Shown: positions 14,353 through 20,938 of the stretch, piece by piece | Position numbering within the stretch: position 1 is the stretch's first letter | Layout of the letters: every line of letters begins with the position of its first letter | DNA from: Solirubrobacteraceae bacterium | GTDB lineage: Bacteria; Actinomycetota; Thermoleophilia; Solirubrobacterales; Solirubrobacteraceae | Reading direction: 5' to 3' | Assembly (NCBI GenBank): GCA_019683665.1 | Contig: JADGIB010000003.1 | Span: forward strand, 1-32,110 | DNA: 32,110 nt | The notes under the pieces: generated by a model | What the model was told of the DNA's origin: nothing | What the model saw: the letters and a program-made list of their open reading frames with translations, nothing else | Databases searched by the model: none | Made by a program: the position numbers and the translations under genes

Positions 14353-15405
14353 GTGATCGAGTCGCTCGTCGAGCAGATCGAGGCCCGCTTCGCCGAGCTG
14401 GAGCGCCAGGTCTCCGACCCCGAGGTCATCGCCGACCGCCGGCGCTACGCGGAGGTCGGGCGCGAGTACCGGCGCCTGCAGCCGGCGGCCGAGCTCGCGG
14501 CCGAGTGGCGGCGCGCCGTCGACGACGCCGCGGGCGCGCGCGAGCTGCTCGACGAGGGCGGCGACGACCCCGAGCTGCGCGAGCTGCTGTCGAGCGCCGA
14601 GTCGCGCATCGGCGAGCTCGAGGAGGAGATCCGCCTCGCGATGGTCGAGCGCGACCCCAACGACGACAAGAACGTCATCGTCGAGGTCCGCGCCGGCGCC
14701 GGCGGGGAGGAGGCCGGCCTGTGGGCCGGCGACGTCACCCGGATGCTCCAGCGCTACGCGGAGCGGCGCGGGTTCAAGGTCGAGACGCTCGAGGCCCGCG
14801 ACGGCGAGTACACGTTCGAGATCAAGGGCGACGGCGCCTACTCGGTCTTCAAGTTCGAGGGCGGCACCCACCGCGTCCAGCGCGTCCCGGTCACCGAGTC
14901 GCAGGGGCGCATCCACACCTCGACGGCGACGGTCGCCGTCCTGCCCGAGGCCGAGGAGGTCGACGTCCAGATCGACCCCAACGACCTCCAGATCGACGTC
15001 TACCGCTCCAGCGGGCCGGGCGGCCAGTCGGTGAACACGACCGACTCGGCGGTCCGCATCACCCACAGGCCGACCGGGATCGTCGTCTCGATGCAGGACG
15101 AGAAGAGCCAGCTCCAGAACCGCGAGAAGGCGATGCGCGTCCTGCGCGCCCGCCTCTACGAGCAGGCGCTCGCCGAGCAGCAGGCCGAGCTGTCGGCCGA
15201 CCGCCGCGCCCAGGTCGGCACCGGCGAGCGCGCCGAGAAGATCCGCACGTACAACTACGGCGAGCGCCGCGTCACCGACCACCGCATCAAGCTCACCCAG
15301 CACAACCTCGAGCAGGTGCTCGAGGGCGAGCTCGACGACTTCACCGCCGCGCTGCAGGCCGACGAGAAGCGGCGCGCGCTCGAGACCCAGGCCGCCTCGG
15401 GTTGA
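14353..15405 (+). CDS. prfA: Peptide chain release factor 1
   Basis: A 350-residue RF1 that reads UAA and UAG and triggers release of the finished peptide. It is RF1, not RF2, because the stop-codon reading motif is PVT (179-181, in RVPVTESQGRIHTS), the PxT type. The catalytic GGQ is at 223-225 in SSGPGGQSVNTTDSAV. The N-terminal helical domain 1 spans about 1-100, including NDDKNVIVEVRAGAGGEE at its end. The GTG at 14353 gives the normal family length; the open frame continues far upstream but without matching sequence. It overlaps prmC, the gene for its own methylase, by the sequence TTGA. Confidence 0.95.
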   Translation: MIESLVEQIEARFAELERQVSDPEVIADRRRYAEVGREYRRLQPAAELAAEWRRAVDDAAGARELLDEGGDDPELRELLSSAESRIGELEEEIRLAMVERDPNDDKNVIVEVRAGAGGEEAGLWAGDVTRMLQRYAERRGFKVETLEARDGEYTFEIKGDGAYSVFKFEGGTHRVQRVPVTESQGRIHTSTATVAVLPEAEEVDVQIDPNDLQIDVYRSSGPGGQSVNTTDSAVRITHRPTGIVVSMQDEKSQLQNREKAMRVLRARLYEQALAEQQAELSADRRAQVGTGERAEKIRTYNYGERRVTDHRIKLTQHNLEQVLEGELDDFTAALQADEKRRALETQAASG

Positions 15406-16214
15406 CCGCCGTCCGGGACGCGATCGACTCCGCCCGGGTCGCCCTGACCGCGGCCGGGGTCGACACGCCCCGCCTCGACGCCGAGCTGCTGCTCGCCGAG
15501 GCGCTCGGCGTCGACCGCACGCGCCTCTACCTCGACCGCGACCTCGCCGTCCGCGGCCCCGCCGTCCGCCGCTTCCAGGAGCTCGTCCGCCGCCGCGCGG
15601 TCGAGCGCGAGCCGGTCGCCTACCTCCTCGGCCGCAAGGGCTTCCGCCGCCTCGAGCTCGCCGTCGACCGGCGCGTCCTCGTCCCGCGGCCCGAGACCGA
15701 GCTGCTCGTCGAGCTCGCCGTCGCCGAGCTGCCCCGGGGCGCCCGCGTCGTCGACGTCGGCACCGGCAGCGGGGCCGTCGCGCTCGCCCTCGCCGACGAG
15801 CGCCCCGACCTCGAGGTCGCCGGCTCCGACGTGTCGGCCGACGCGCTCGAGGTCGCCCGCGCCAACGGGGAGCGGCTCGGCGCCCGCGTGCGCTGGCTGC
15901 GCGCCGACGGCCTGCCCGAGGGCGACTGGGACGCGGTCGTCGCCAACCTCCCGTACGTCGAGGCGGGCGCCGCGCTCGCGCCCGAGATCGCCCGCCACGA
16001 GCCGCCCGGGGCGCTCTTCGGCGGCGAGGACGGCCTCGACGTCATCCGCGCGGTCGTCGACCAGGCCGCCGCCGCCCGGGTCGGCTGGATCGCGCTCGAG
16101 CACGGCGCCGGGCAGGGCGCCGCCGTGCGGATGCTGCTGGCGCTGGCGGGCTGGGCCTCGGTGCGGACCGAGCGCGACCTCGCCGGCCACGAGCGGGTGA
16201 CCGTGGGATGCTGA
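15402..16214 (+). CDS. prmC: Peptide chain release factor N5-glutamine methyltransferase
   Basis: A 270-residue SAM-dependent enzyme that methylates the Gln of the GGQ motif in release factors. The N-terminal helical domain (about 1-90) ends in AYLLGRKGF and VLVPRPETELLVE, typical of PrmC. The SAM loop is VVDVGTGSGAVALALA (GTGSGA at 120-125). The substrate-Gln motif, usually NPPY, reads NLPY (182-185). The C-terminus holds ALFGGEDGLDVIRAVV. The TTG start at 15402 overlaps the prfA stop (TTGA), which explains the non-standard start through translational coupling. It overlaps the next gene by 7 nt. Confidence 0.92.
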   Translation: MTAVRDAIDSARVALTAAGVDTPRLDAELLLAEALGVDRTRLYLDRDLAVRGPAVRRFQELVRRRAVEREPVAYLLGRKGFRRLELAVDRRVLVPRPETELLVELAVAELPRGARVVDVGTGSGAVALALADERPDLEVAGSDVSADALEVARANGERLGARVRWLRADGLPEGDWDAVVANLPYVEAGAALAPEIARHEPPGALFGGEDGLDVIRAVVDQAAAARVGWIALEHGAGQGAAVRMLLALAGWASVRTERDLAGHERVTVGC

Positions 16215-16828
16215 CCGCCGACGACGCCGCCACCTTCGAGCGCTGCATGGCCGCCGGCGGGATCGCCCTGTTCCCGACCGACACCGTCTACGGCCTGGCC
16301 TGCGACGCCGACACCGCGGCGGCCGTCGAGCGCCTCTACGCGCTCAAGGGCCGCCCGCCCGGCAAGCCGTCGGCGGTCATGCTCTTCTCGGTCGACGCCG
16401 CCCTCGGCGTGCTCGAGGAGCTGCCCGAGCGGGCGCGCGCCGCGATCGAGGCGCTGCTGCCCGGCGGGGTCACGCTCCTGCTGCCCAACCCGCGCCGCCG
16501 CTACCCGCTGGCCTGCGGGGACGAGCCCGACACGCTCGGGCTGCGCGTCCCCGCGCTGCCGCCGGCGGCCGCCGCCCTGCAGGCCGTCCGCTGGCCGATC
16601 CTGCAGACGAGCGCGAACCTCGCCGGCGAGCCGGAGGCGCGGCGCGTCGCCGACGTCGACGAGGCCGTGCGCGCCCGCGTCGACCTCGTCCTCGACGGCG
16701 GCGAGCTGCCGGGCACGCCGTCGACCGTCGTCGACCTGCGCGCGTTCGCCGCCGGCGGCGAGTGGTCGATCGTCCGCCTCGGGATGGAGCCCGAGGCCGC
16801 GATCGCCGGGGCGCTTGCGGGCCTGTAG
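16208..16828 (+). CDS. L-threonylcarbamoyladenylate synthase (Sua5/YrdC/TsaC family)
   Basis: A 206-residue YrdC-domain protein that makes threonylcarbamoyl-AMP from threonine, bicarbonate and ATP for the t6A modification of tRNAs reading ANN codons. Diagnostic segments are IALFPTDTVYGLACDA, the basic substrate-binding LYALKGRPPGKP (K47, R49, K53), PGGVTLLL, LGLRVPALP and the ILQTSANLAGEPE (SxN) motif. There is no C-terminal Sua5 domain, so this is the short TsaC-type form. It overlaps prmC by 7 nt, a common pairing in Gram-positive and actinobacterial genomes. Confidence 0.93.
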   Translation: MLTADDAATFERCMAAGGIALFPTDTVYGLACDADTAAAVERLYALKGRPPGKPSAVMLFSVDAALGVLEELPERARAAIEALLPGGVTLLLPNPRRRYPLACGDEPDTLGLRVPALPPAAAALQAVRWPILQTSANLAGEPEARRVADVDEAVRARVDLVLDGGELPGTPSTVVDLRAFAAGGEWSIVRLGMEPEAAIAGALAGL

Positions 16829-16854
16829 CGGGCGCGGTGCCCGGGGACCCCGCT

Positions 16855-16860
16855 GATACC
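16855..16860 (+). promoter_or_regulatory. -10 element of glyA
   Basis: GATACC at 16855-16860 (or TACCGT at 16857-16862) lies 6-8 nt before the GTG at 16869 without a Shine-Dalgarno sequence between them, again suggesting a leaderless start. Confidence 0.4.
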
Positions 16861-16868
16861 GTGGGCGC

Positions 16869-18161
16869 GTGAGCCCCGATCTGCCCGCCGACTTCTTCAC
16901 CCGGCCTCTCGCGGACGTCGATCCGGAGATCGCCGACGTCCTCGCCAAGGAGCTCCAGCGCCAGCAGTCGACGCTGGAGATGATCGCCTCGGAGAACTTC
17001 GTCCCCCAGGCCGTCCTCGAGTGCCAGGGGAGCGTCCTGACGAACAAGTACGCCGAGGGCTACCCGGGGCGGCGCTACTACGGCGGGTGCGAGTTCGTCG
17101 ACGTCGCCGAGCAGCTCGCGATCGACCGCGCGAAGGCGCTCTTCGGGGCCGAGCACGCGAACGTCCAGCCGCACGCCGGCGCCCAGGCCAACACGGCCGT
17201 CTACCACGCGCTGCTGGAGCCGGGGGACACGATCCTCGGCCTCTCGCTCGCCCACGGCGGCCACCTCACGCACGGCATGCGCATCAACGTGTCGGGCCGG
17301 CTGTACGACATCGCCGCCTACGAGACCGACCGCGAGACCGGGCGCATCGACATGGACGCGGTCGCCGCGCTCGCCCGCGAGCGGCGGCCGAAGATGATCG
17401 TCGCCGGCTGGTCGGCCTACCCGCGGCACCTCGACTTCGCCCGCTTCCGCGAGATCGCCGACGAGGTCGGCGCCTACCTGTTCGTCGACATGGCGCACTT
17501 CGCCGGCCTCGTCGCCGCCGGCCTGCACCCGAACCCGGTGCCGTACGCCGACGTCGTCGGGACGACGATCCACAAGACGCTCGGCGGGCCCCGCTCGGGC
17601 ATGATCCTCTGCCGCGAGGAGCACGCGAAGAAGATCGACTCGGCCGTCTTCCCCGGCCAGCAGGGCGGCCCGCTCCAGCACGTCATCGCCGCGAAGGCCG
17701 TCGCGCTGAGGATCGCCGCCTCCGACGCGTTCAAGGAGCGCCAGCAGCGCACGCTCGACGGCGCCCAGGCCGTCGCCGAGGCGCTCCTGGGCGCCGGCCA
17801 CGGCGTCAACGTCCTCACCGGCGGCACCGACGTCCACCTCGTGCTCGTCGACCTGCGGGAGTCGGAGCTCGACGGCCGGCAGGCCGAGGACCGCCTCCAC
17901 GACATCGGCATCACCGTGAACCGCAACGCGGTGCCGTTCGACCCGCGCCCGCCGATGATCACGAGCGGCCTGCGCATCGGCACCCCGGCGCTGGCCACCC
18001 GCGGCCTGCAGCACGACGACTTCGTCGAGATCGGCGACGTCCTCGCCACCGCGCTGACGCCGGCGTTCGCGGACCGCCGCGACGAGCTGGCCGAGCGGGT
18101 GCGCGCCATCGCCGAGCGCTACCCGCTCTACGAGCAGCTGAGCAGCCCCGCCGCCGTCTGA
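16869..18161 (+). CDS. glyA: Serine hydroxymethyltransferase
   Basis: A 430-residue PLP enzyme that interconverts serine and glycine while charging tetrahydrofolate with a one-carbon unit. Key segments are LEMIASENF near residue 40, YAEGYPGRRYYGG (61-73) for substrate and cofactor binding, PHAGAQANTAVY (101-112), VDMAHFAGLVAAG (207-218) and the PLP-lysine site TTIHKTLGGPRSG with Lys236. RIGTPALATRG lies in the C-terminal domain. The GTG at 16869 gives the normal length. It is separated from the preceding tRNA-modification gene by 40 nt with its own -10 element and is followed by a strong hairpin. Confidence 0.97.
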   Translation: MSPDLPADFFTRPLADVDPEIADVLAKELQRQQSTLEMIASENFVPQAVLECQGSVLTNKYAEGYPGRRYYGGCEFVDVAEQLAIDRAKALFGAEHANVQPHAGAQANTAVYHALLEPGDTILGLSLAHGGHLTHGMRINVSGRLYDIAAYETDRETGRIDMDAVAALARERRPKMIVAGWSAYPRHLDFARFREIADEVGAYLFVDMAHFAGLVAAGLHPNPVPYADVVGTTIHKTLGGPRSGMILCREEHAKKIDSAVFPGQQGGPLQHVIAAKAVALRIAASDAFKERQQRTLDGAQAVAEALLGAGHGVNVLTGGTDVHLVLVDLRESELDGRQAEDRLHDIGITVNRNAVPFDPRPPMITSGLRIGTPALATRGLQHDDFVEIGDVLATALTPAFADRRDELAERVRAIAERYPLYEQLSSPAAV

Positions 18162-18169
18162 GCCCCCGC

Positions 18170-18195
18170 GGCGCGGCGGGACGCTCCGCCGCGCC
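18170..18195 (+). terminator. Terminator hairpin after glyA
   Basis: GGCGCGGCGG, loop GACGCT, CCGCCGCGCC: a perfect 10 bp stem starting 9 nt after the glyA stop. Confidence 0.65.
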
Positions 18196-18214
18196 TGCGA
18201 TGCTGCGAGCCGAC

Positions 18215-19378
18215 ATGGATGCCCTCGACGCCGTGCTCGGGTTCGTCGCGGCCGGCGCCGCGGCGGCCGCGCTCACGCCCCTGACGGCGCGCTTCGCGCG
18301 GGCCGTCGGCGCGGTCGACCGCCCGCGCGAGCGGGGCCTGGCCGAGCGCCCGACCCCGCTGCTCGGCGGGCTGGCGATCCTCGCCGGCGTCCTCTTCGGC
18401 TGCGCGCTGTTCCTGCGCTGGGACCAGCAGCTGCGGGGCATCCTCGCCGGCGCCGCCCTCATCACGCTCGTCGGGGCGATCGACGACCGCTTCGACCTCC
18501 CGCCGCTCGTCAAGCTCGTCGGCCAGGTCGTCGCGGCGATCATCCCGGTCGCCTCGGGCGTGACCGTGGAGAACGTGACCCTCCCGTTCATCGGCCCGCT
18601 CGACTTCGGCGGGCTCGGCGCCCCGCTCACCGTCCTCGGCCTCGTCGCCGTCATGAACGTCGTGAACTTCTCCGACGGCATCGACGGCCTCGCCGCCGGG
18701 GTGTGCGCGATCGCCGGCGTGACGTTCGCGATCATCGCCTTCGACCTGCACCGCGACGCGGCCGGCGTGCTCGCGGCGATCGTCGGCGGCGCCGCGCTCG
18801 GCTTCCTGTTCTGGAACTTCCACCCGGCGTCGGTCTTCATGGGCGACGCGGGCGCGCTCCTGCTCGGGCTGCTGCTCGGCTGCGTCGCCGTCCAGGGGTC
18901 GCTGAAGACGAACGCGATCCTCGCGCTGATCTTCCCGCTGCTCGTGCTGACCGTCCCGTTCCTGGACACGACGTTCGTCGTGCTCAAGCGGATGAAGTAC
19001 CGCCGGCCGGTCTACTCGGCCGACCGCTGGCACCTGCACCACCGGCTCGCGAACATCGGCTTCAGCCAGCGCCGCGCCGTCCTCTACCTCTACGCGTGGA
19101 CGCTCATCCAGGCCGGCCTCGCGCTCGCGCTGCGGTTCGTGCCCTACTCGGAGAACGACGGCACGTTCCGGCTCGGCTGGTCGCTCGTCATGATCGCCCT
19201 CGGGCTGGTCGCGCTGGCCGCCTCGGTCTACCTCGTCTACGTCCTCGAGATCCTCAAGTTCCGCCGCCTCCTGCGCCGCCGGCGTCCGGAGGCGACCGAC
19301 GAGGAGGTGGCCCGGCACCTGGAGACCGGGGAGTTCGACGCGCTCGACGACCCCGGCCCGGGCCGGCCGGGGTCCTGA
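18215..19378 (+). CDS. Undecaprenyl-phosphate glycosyl-1-phosphate transferase (WecA/TagO type)
   Basis: A 387-residue polytopic membrane enzyme of the MraY/WecA superfamily that transfers a sugar-1-phosphate (typically GlcNAc-1-P) from a UDP-sugar to undecaprenyl phosphate, the first step of cell-wall glycopolymer assembly. About 11 hydrophobic segments are visible. Active-site motifs on the cytoplasmic loops are all present: the DD pair in IDDRFDLPP (D90, D91), NFSDGIDGLA (N151-D157), FMGDAGALLLG (D211) and the HLHHRL loop (from H273) that separates WecA/TagO from MraY. An Arg-rich, acidic C-terminal tail follows the last helix. ATG 18215 is preferred; an in-frame ATG at 18200 would add five residues. 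Confidence 0.9.
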   Translation: MDALDAVLGFVAAGAAAAALTPLTARFARAVGAVDRPRERGLAERPTPLLGGLAILAGVLFGCALFLRWDQQLRGILAGAALITLVGAIDDRFDLPPLVKLVGQVVAAIIPVASGVTVENVTLPFIGPLDFGGLGAPLTVLGLVAVMNVVNFSDGIDGLAAGVCAIAGVTFAIIAFDLHRDAAGVLAAIVGGAALGFLFWNFHPASVFMGDAGALLLGLLLGCVAVQGSLKTNAILALIFPLLVLTVPFLDTTFVVLKRMKYRRPVYSADRWHLHHRLANIGFSQRRAVLYLYAWTLIQAGLALALRFVPYSENDGTFRLGWSLVMIALGLVALAASVYLVYVLEILKFRRLLRRRRPEATDEEVARHLETGEFDALDDPGPGRPGS

Positions 19379-19394
19379 GGGCCGCGGGCGGCCC
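19379..19394 (+). terminator. Short hairpin after the WecA-type gene
   Basis: GGGCCGC-GG-GCGGCCC directly after the stop codon. The stem is short, so this is only a candidate terminator. Confidence 0.35.
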
Positions 19395-19477
19395 GCGCGT
19401 CACGTTCGCGGCGCCCCGTCCGTCTTCCGGGTGGCGGCCGACGGCCGTCCTGCGCCCACCGACCCCGGAGACCGACC

Positions 19478-19711
19478 GTGCTCACCACCCTGCTCGACCA
19501 CGAGGCGATCCGCCATCGGTCCGCGGCCCCGCCGTCGCCGGGCCGCGCGCACCTGCGGGACCTGCGCACCGGCGACCCGCCGTCGCCGCCGCCCGGCCCG
19601 CCGCGGCGCGCCGTCGCGCTCCTGCTGGCGCTCGCCGCGCACCGGCTCGACCGCGAGACCGCGCACCGGACGATCGTCGAGGCCTGGCGCCGGCGTGGGG
19701 GCGGGGCCTAG
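19478..19711 (+). CDS. Small hypothetical protein
   Basis: A 77-residue open frame starting at GTG 19478 with a CGGAGA Shine-Dalgarno-like tract about 8 nt upstream. Third codon positions are almost all G or C, as in the real genes around it. The middle is Pro/Arg-rich, and the C-terminal half (RAVALLLALAAHRLDRETAHRTIVEAWRRR) could form one amphipathic or weakly hydrophobic helix followed by a second one. I recognise no family. It ends 11 nt before the cupin gene. It could be a real small regulator or adaptor, or a chance frame in GC-rich DNA. Confidence 0.4.
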   Translation: MLTTLLDHEAIRHRSAAPPSPGRAHLRDLRTGDPPSPPPGPPRRAVALLLALAAHRLDRETAHRTIVEAWRRRGGGA

Positions 19712-19714
19712 GCT
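19709..19714 (+). promoter_or_regulatory. -10 element of the cupin gene
   Basis: TAGGCT ends 8 nt before the ATG at 19723, with no Shine-Dalgarno sequence between them. It overlaps the stop codon of the small upstream frame. Confidence 0.4.
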
Positions 19715-19722
19715 TCGCCCCC

Positions 19723-20091
19723 ATGCACGTCGCGCACATCGACGACGCCGAGTCGTTCGTGACCAAGGACGGGTCCTCGATCCGGGAGGTCGCGGGCGCG
19801 GTGTCGCTGCCGTCGGTCAACCAGTCGCTCGCCGAGGCCACCGTCCCGCCCGGCGGCGCCACCGATGAGCACTACCACCGGGTCACCGAGGAGCTCTACT
19901 ACTTCGTCGCCGGCCGCGGGCGCATCCGCATCGAGGGGGAGGAGCAGGAGGTCCGCCCGGGCCACTGCGTCCTGATCCCGCCCGGGCAGCGGCACAAGCT
20001 GTTCAACGACGGCGACGAGCCGCTCGTCCTGCTGTGCTGCTGCGCGCCGATGTACTCCCACGAGGACACGGTCATCACCGAGGGCGCCTGA
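19723..20091 (+). CDS. Single-domain cupin protein
   Basis: A 122-residue small beta-barrel cupin. Cupin motif 1 is present as TDEHYHRVTEELYYFVAGRG with His50, His52 and Glu57 as metal ligands. Motif 2 is PGHCVLIPPGQRHKLFN with His91. These four side chains predict binding of Fe, Mn or Zn. The C-terminus has an unusual run of three cysteines (LLCCCAPMY), which may add metal- or redox-sensitive chemistry. Such proteins include mannose-6-phosphate isomerase-like and small dioxygenase-like members, and the reaction cannot be assigned. ATG at 19723, probably leaderless. Confidence 0.85.
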   Translation: MHVAHIDDAESFVTKDGSSIREVAGAVSLPSVNQSLAEATVPPGGATDEHYHRVTEELYYFVAGRGRIRIEGEEQEVRPGHCVLIPPGQRHKLFNDGDEPLVLLCCCAPMYSHEDTVITEGA

Positions 20092-20179
20092 GGACGCGGC
20101 GGCCGTCCGAGGCGTAAGCTTCCCGCGAGCCCTCGCCGGGCGGCGGCCGACGCGAGACGCCGGCGGACTAGGAATACCT
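20092..20179. other. Intergenic region before the atp promoter
   Basis: About 90 bp of GC-rich sequence between the cupin stop and the atp promoter. I see no gene and no convincing terminator hairpin here; the composition becomes markedly AT-richer from about 20165 on. Confidence 0.4.
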
Positions 20180-20219
20180 GTCACAAACTTGTTACAAAGT
20201 CCGCGATAGGCGCTATATT
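20180..20219 (+). promoter_or_regulatory. Promoter and imperfect palindrome of the ATP synthase operon
   Basis: The -10 is TATATT (20214-20219). Candidate -35 hexamers are TTGTTA (20189-20194, 19 bp spacer) or TTACAA (20192-20197, 16 bp). The imperfect inverted repeat GTCACAA-AC-TTGTTAC (20180-20195) overlaps the -35. Local AT-richness and the hexamers make this a likely strong promoter, with the transcription start near 20226. Confidence 0.65.
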
Positions 20220-20226
20220 GCGTGCC

Positions 20227-20242
20227 GCTCGCGCCGGCGAGC
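20227..20242 (+). other. 5' leader hairpin of the atp transcript
   Basis: GCTCGC-GCCG-GCGAGC, a 6 bp stem with a tetraloop at the predicted transcript 5' end. The CGGCGAGC half recurs at 20277-20284. A 5' stem-loop of this type commonly protects long mRNAs from decay. Confidence 0.4.
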
Positions 20243-20298
20243 CTCAGGGTCGCGCCGGGTACGGCATGCTCACGCCCGGCGAGCACACCCCAAGTCCC

Positions 20299-20548
20299 AT
20301 GCCAGACCCCACCGACGACTCCCACCAGGCCTGCCCGGACTGCGGCCATGCCATCCAGACCGGAGAAGCCCTCTGCGCGCGCTGCCAGCGCCGGGGGGAT
20401 GCTCGTTGCGACGACGCTCCTGTGCGCTGGGATCGGAGCGGGCATCGGCGCGCTGATCGGTGCGACGCTCCCGCTCGCCGTCGCCGGGCTGCTCGTTGGG
20501 TTCCCGGTGGGCATCGCCGTCGTCCGTGTCCGCTATCGCGACCTCTGA
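20299..20548 (+). pseudogene. AtpI/AtpZ-like zinc-ribbon membrane protein split by a frame change at a G6 run
   Basis: Two half genes in different frames. From ATG 20299 the first frame encodes 33 residues with a clean zinc ribbon, CPDCGHAIQTGEALCARC, and GC-rich third positions up to the run of six Gs at 20393-20398. Beyond it, that frame loses normal codon use. The +1 frame then carries normal codon use from ATG 20399 to the stop at 20548 and encodes about 49 residues with two glycine-rich membrane helices (CAGIGAGIGALIGATLPLAV, then GLLVGFPVGIAVV), the pattern of AtpI/AtpZ-type proteins that precede atpB. With five Gs instead of six the halves fuse into an 82-residue protein. Possible explanations are a homopolymer sequencing error, a real frameshift mutation, programmed frameshifting, or two coupled small proteins. 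Confidence 0.6.
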
Positions 20549-20555
20549 GCCGCCC

Positions 20556-20936
20556 GTGACCGCCCTCCTCTCGGCGCTCGGCCGCCGGCTCGACGTGCTG
20601 GCCCTCGTCGTCGCGCTGCCCGTCTTCATCGCCGCCGGCTTCCCGCTGCTCGGCTGGGCGGGCACGACGGTCGCCTGGATCGGCCAGCTCGCGCTGCAGG
20701 CGACGCTCGACCGCCGCGCGCAGACCGCGGAGGACACCCGCCAGCTCTTCGGCTACATCGCCGGGTCGCTGATCGGCCGCTCGTGGATGCTGGCGCTCGT
20801 CATCTTCGCCGTCGGCATCATCGACCGGCCCGCCGGGCTGGCCGCGGCCGTCCTCGCGCTCGTCGTCTTCACGATCTACCTGGTCACCTCACTCATCTCG
20901 CGCCCTACGACGCACACCACGGAGCCAACCGCCTGA
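20556..20936 (+). CDS. Four-helix membrane protein, AtpI/UncI-like
   Basis: A 126-residue membrane protein from GTG 20556, with four hydrophobic segments: LALVVALPVFIAAGFPLLGW, TVAWIGQLALQA, SWMLALVIFAVGII and AAAVLALVVFTIYLVTSLI. The loop LQATLDRRAQTAEDTRQL is charged and cytoplasmic by the positive-inside rule. Size, four-helix layout and position just before atpB match the UncI/AtpI class of ATP synthase assembly proteins, which help c-ring assembly and Mg uptake, though sequence identity to those is not obvious. It starts 8 nt after the preceding half gene and ends 2 nt before the atpB ATG. Confidence 0.7.
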   Translation: MTALLSALGRRLDVLALVVALPVFIAAGFPLLGWAGTTVAWIGQLALQATLDRRAQTAEDTRQLFGYIAGSLIGRSWMLALVIFAVGIIDRPAGLAAAVLALVVFTIYLVTSLISRPTTHTTEPTA

Positions 20937-20938
20937 CC

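Noticed and set aside
20399..20559. Reading the zinc-ribbon frame on to its own stop at 20559 as one intact 87-residue protein
   Set aside because: Beyond the six-G run this frame has poor codon use and Arg/Asp-rich nonsense, whereas the +1 frame has normal codon use and clear membrane helices.
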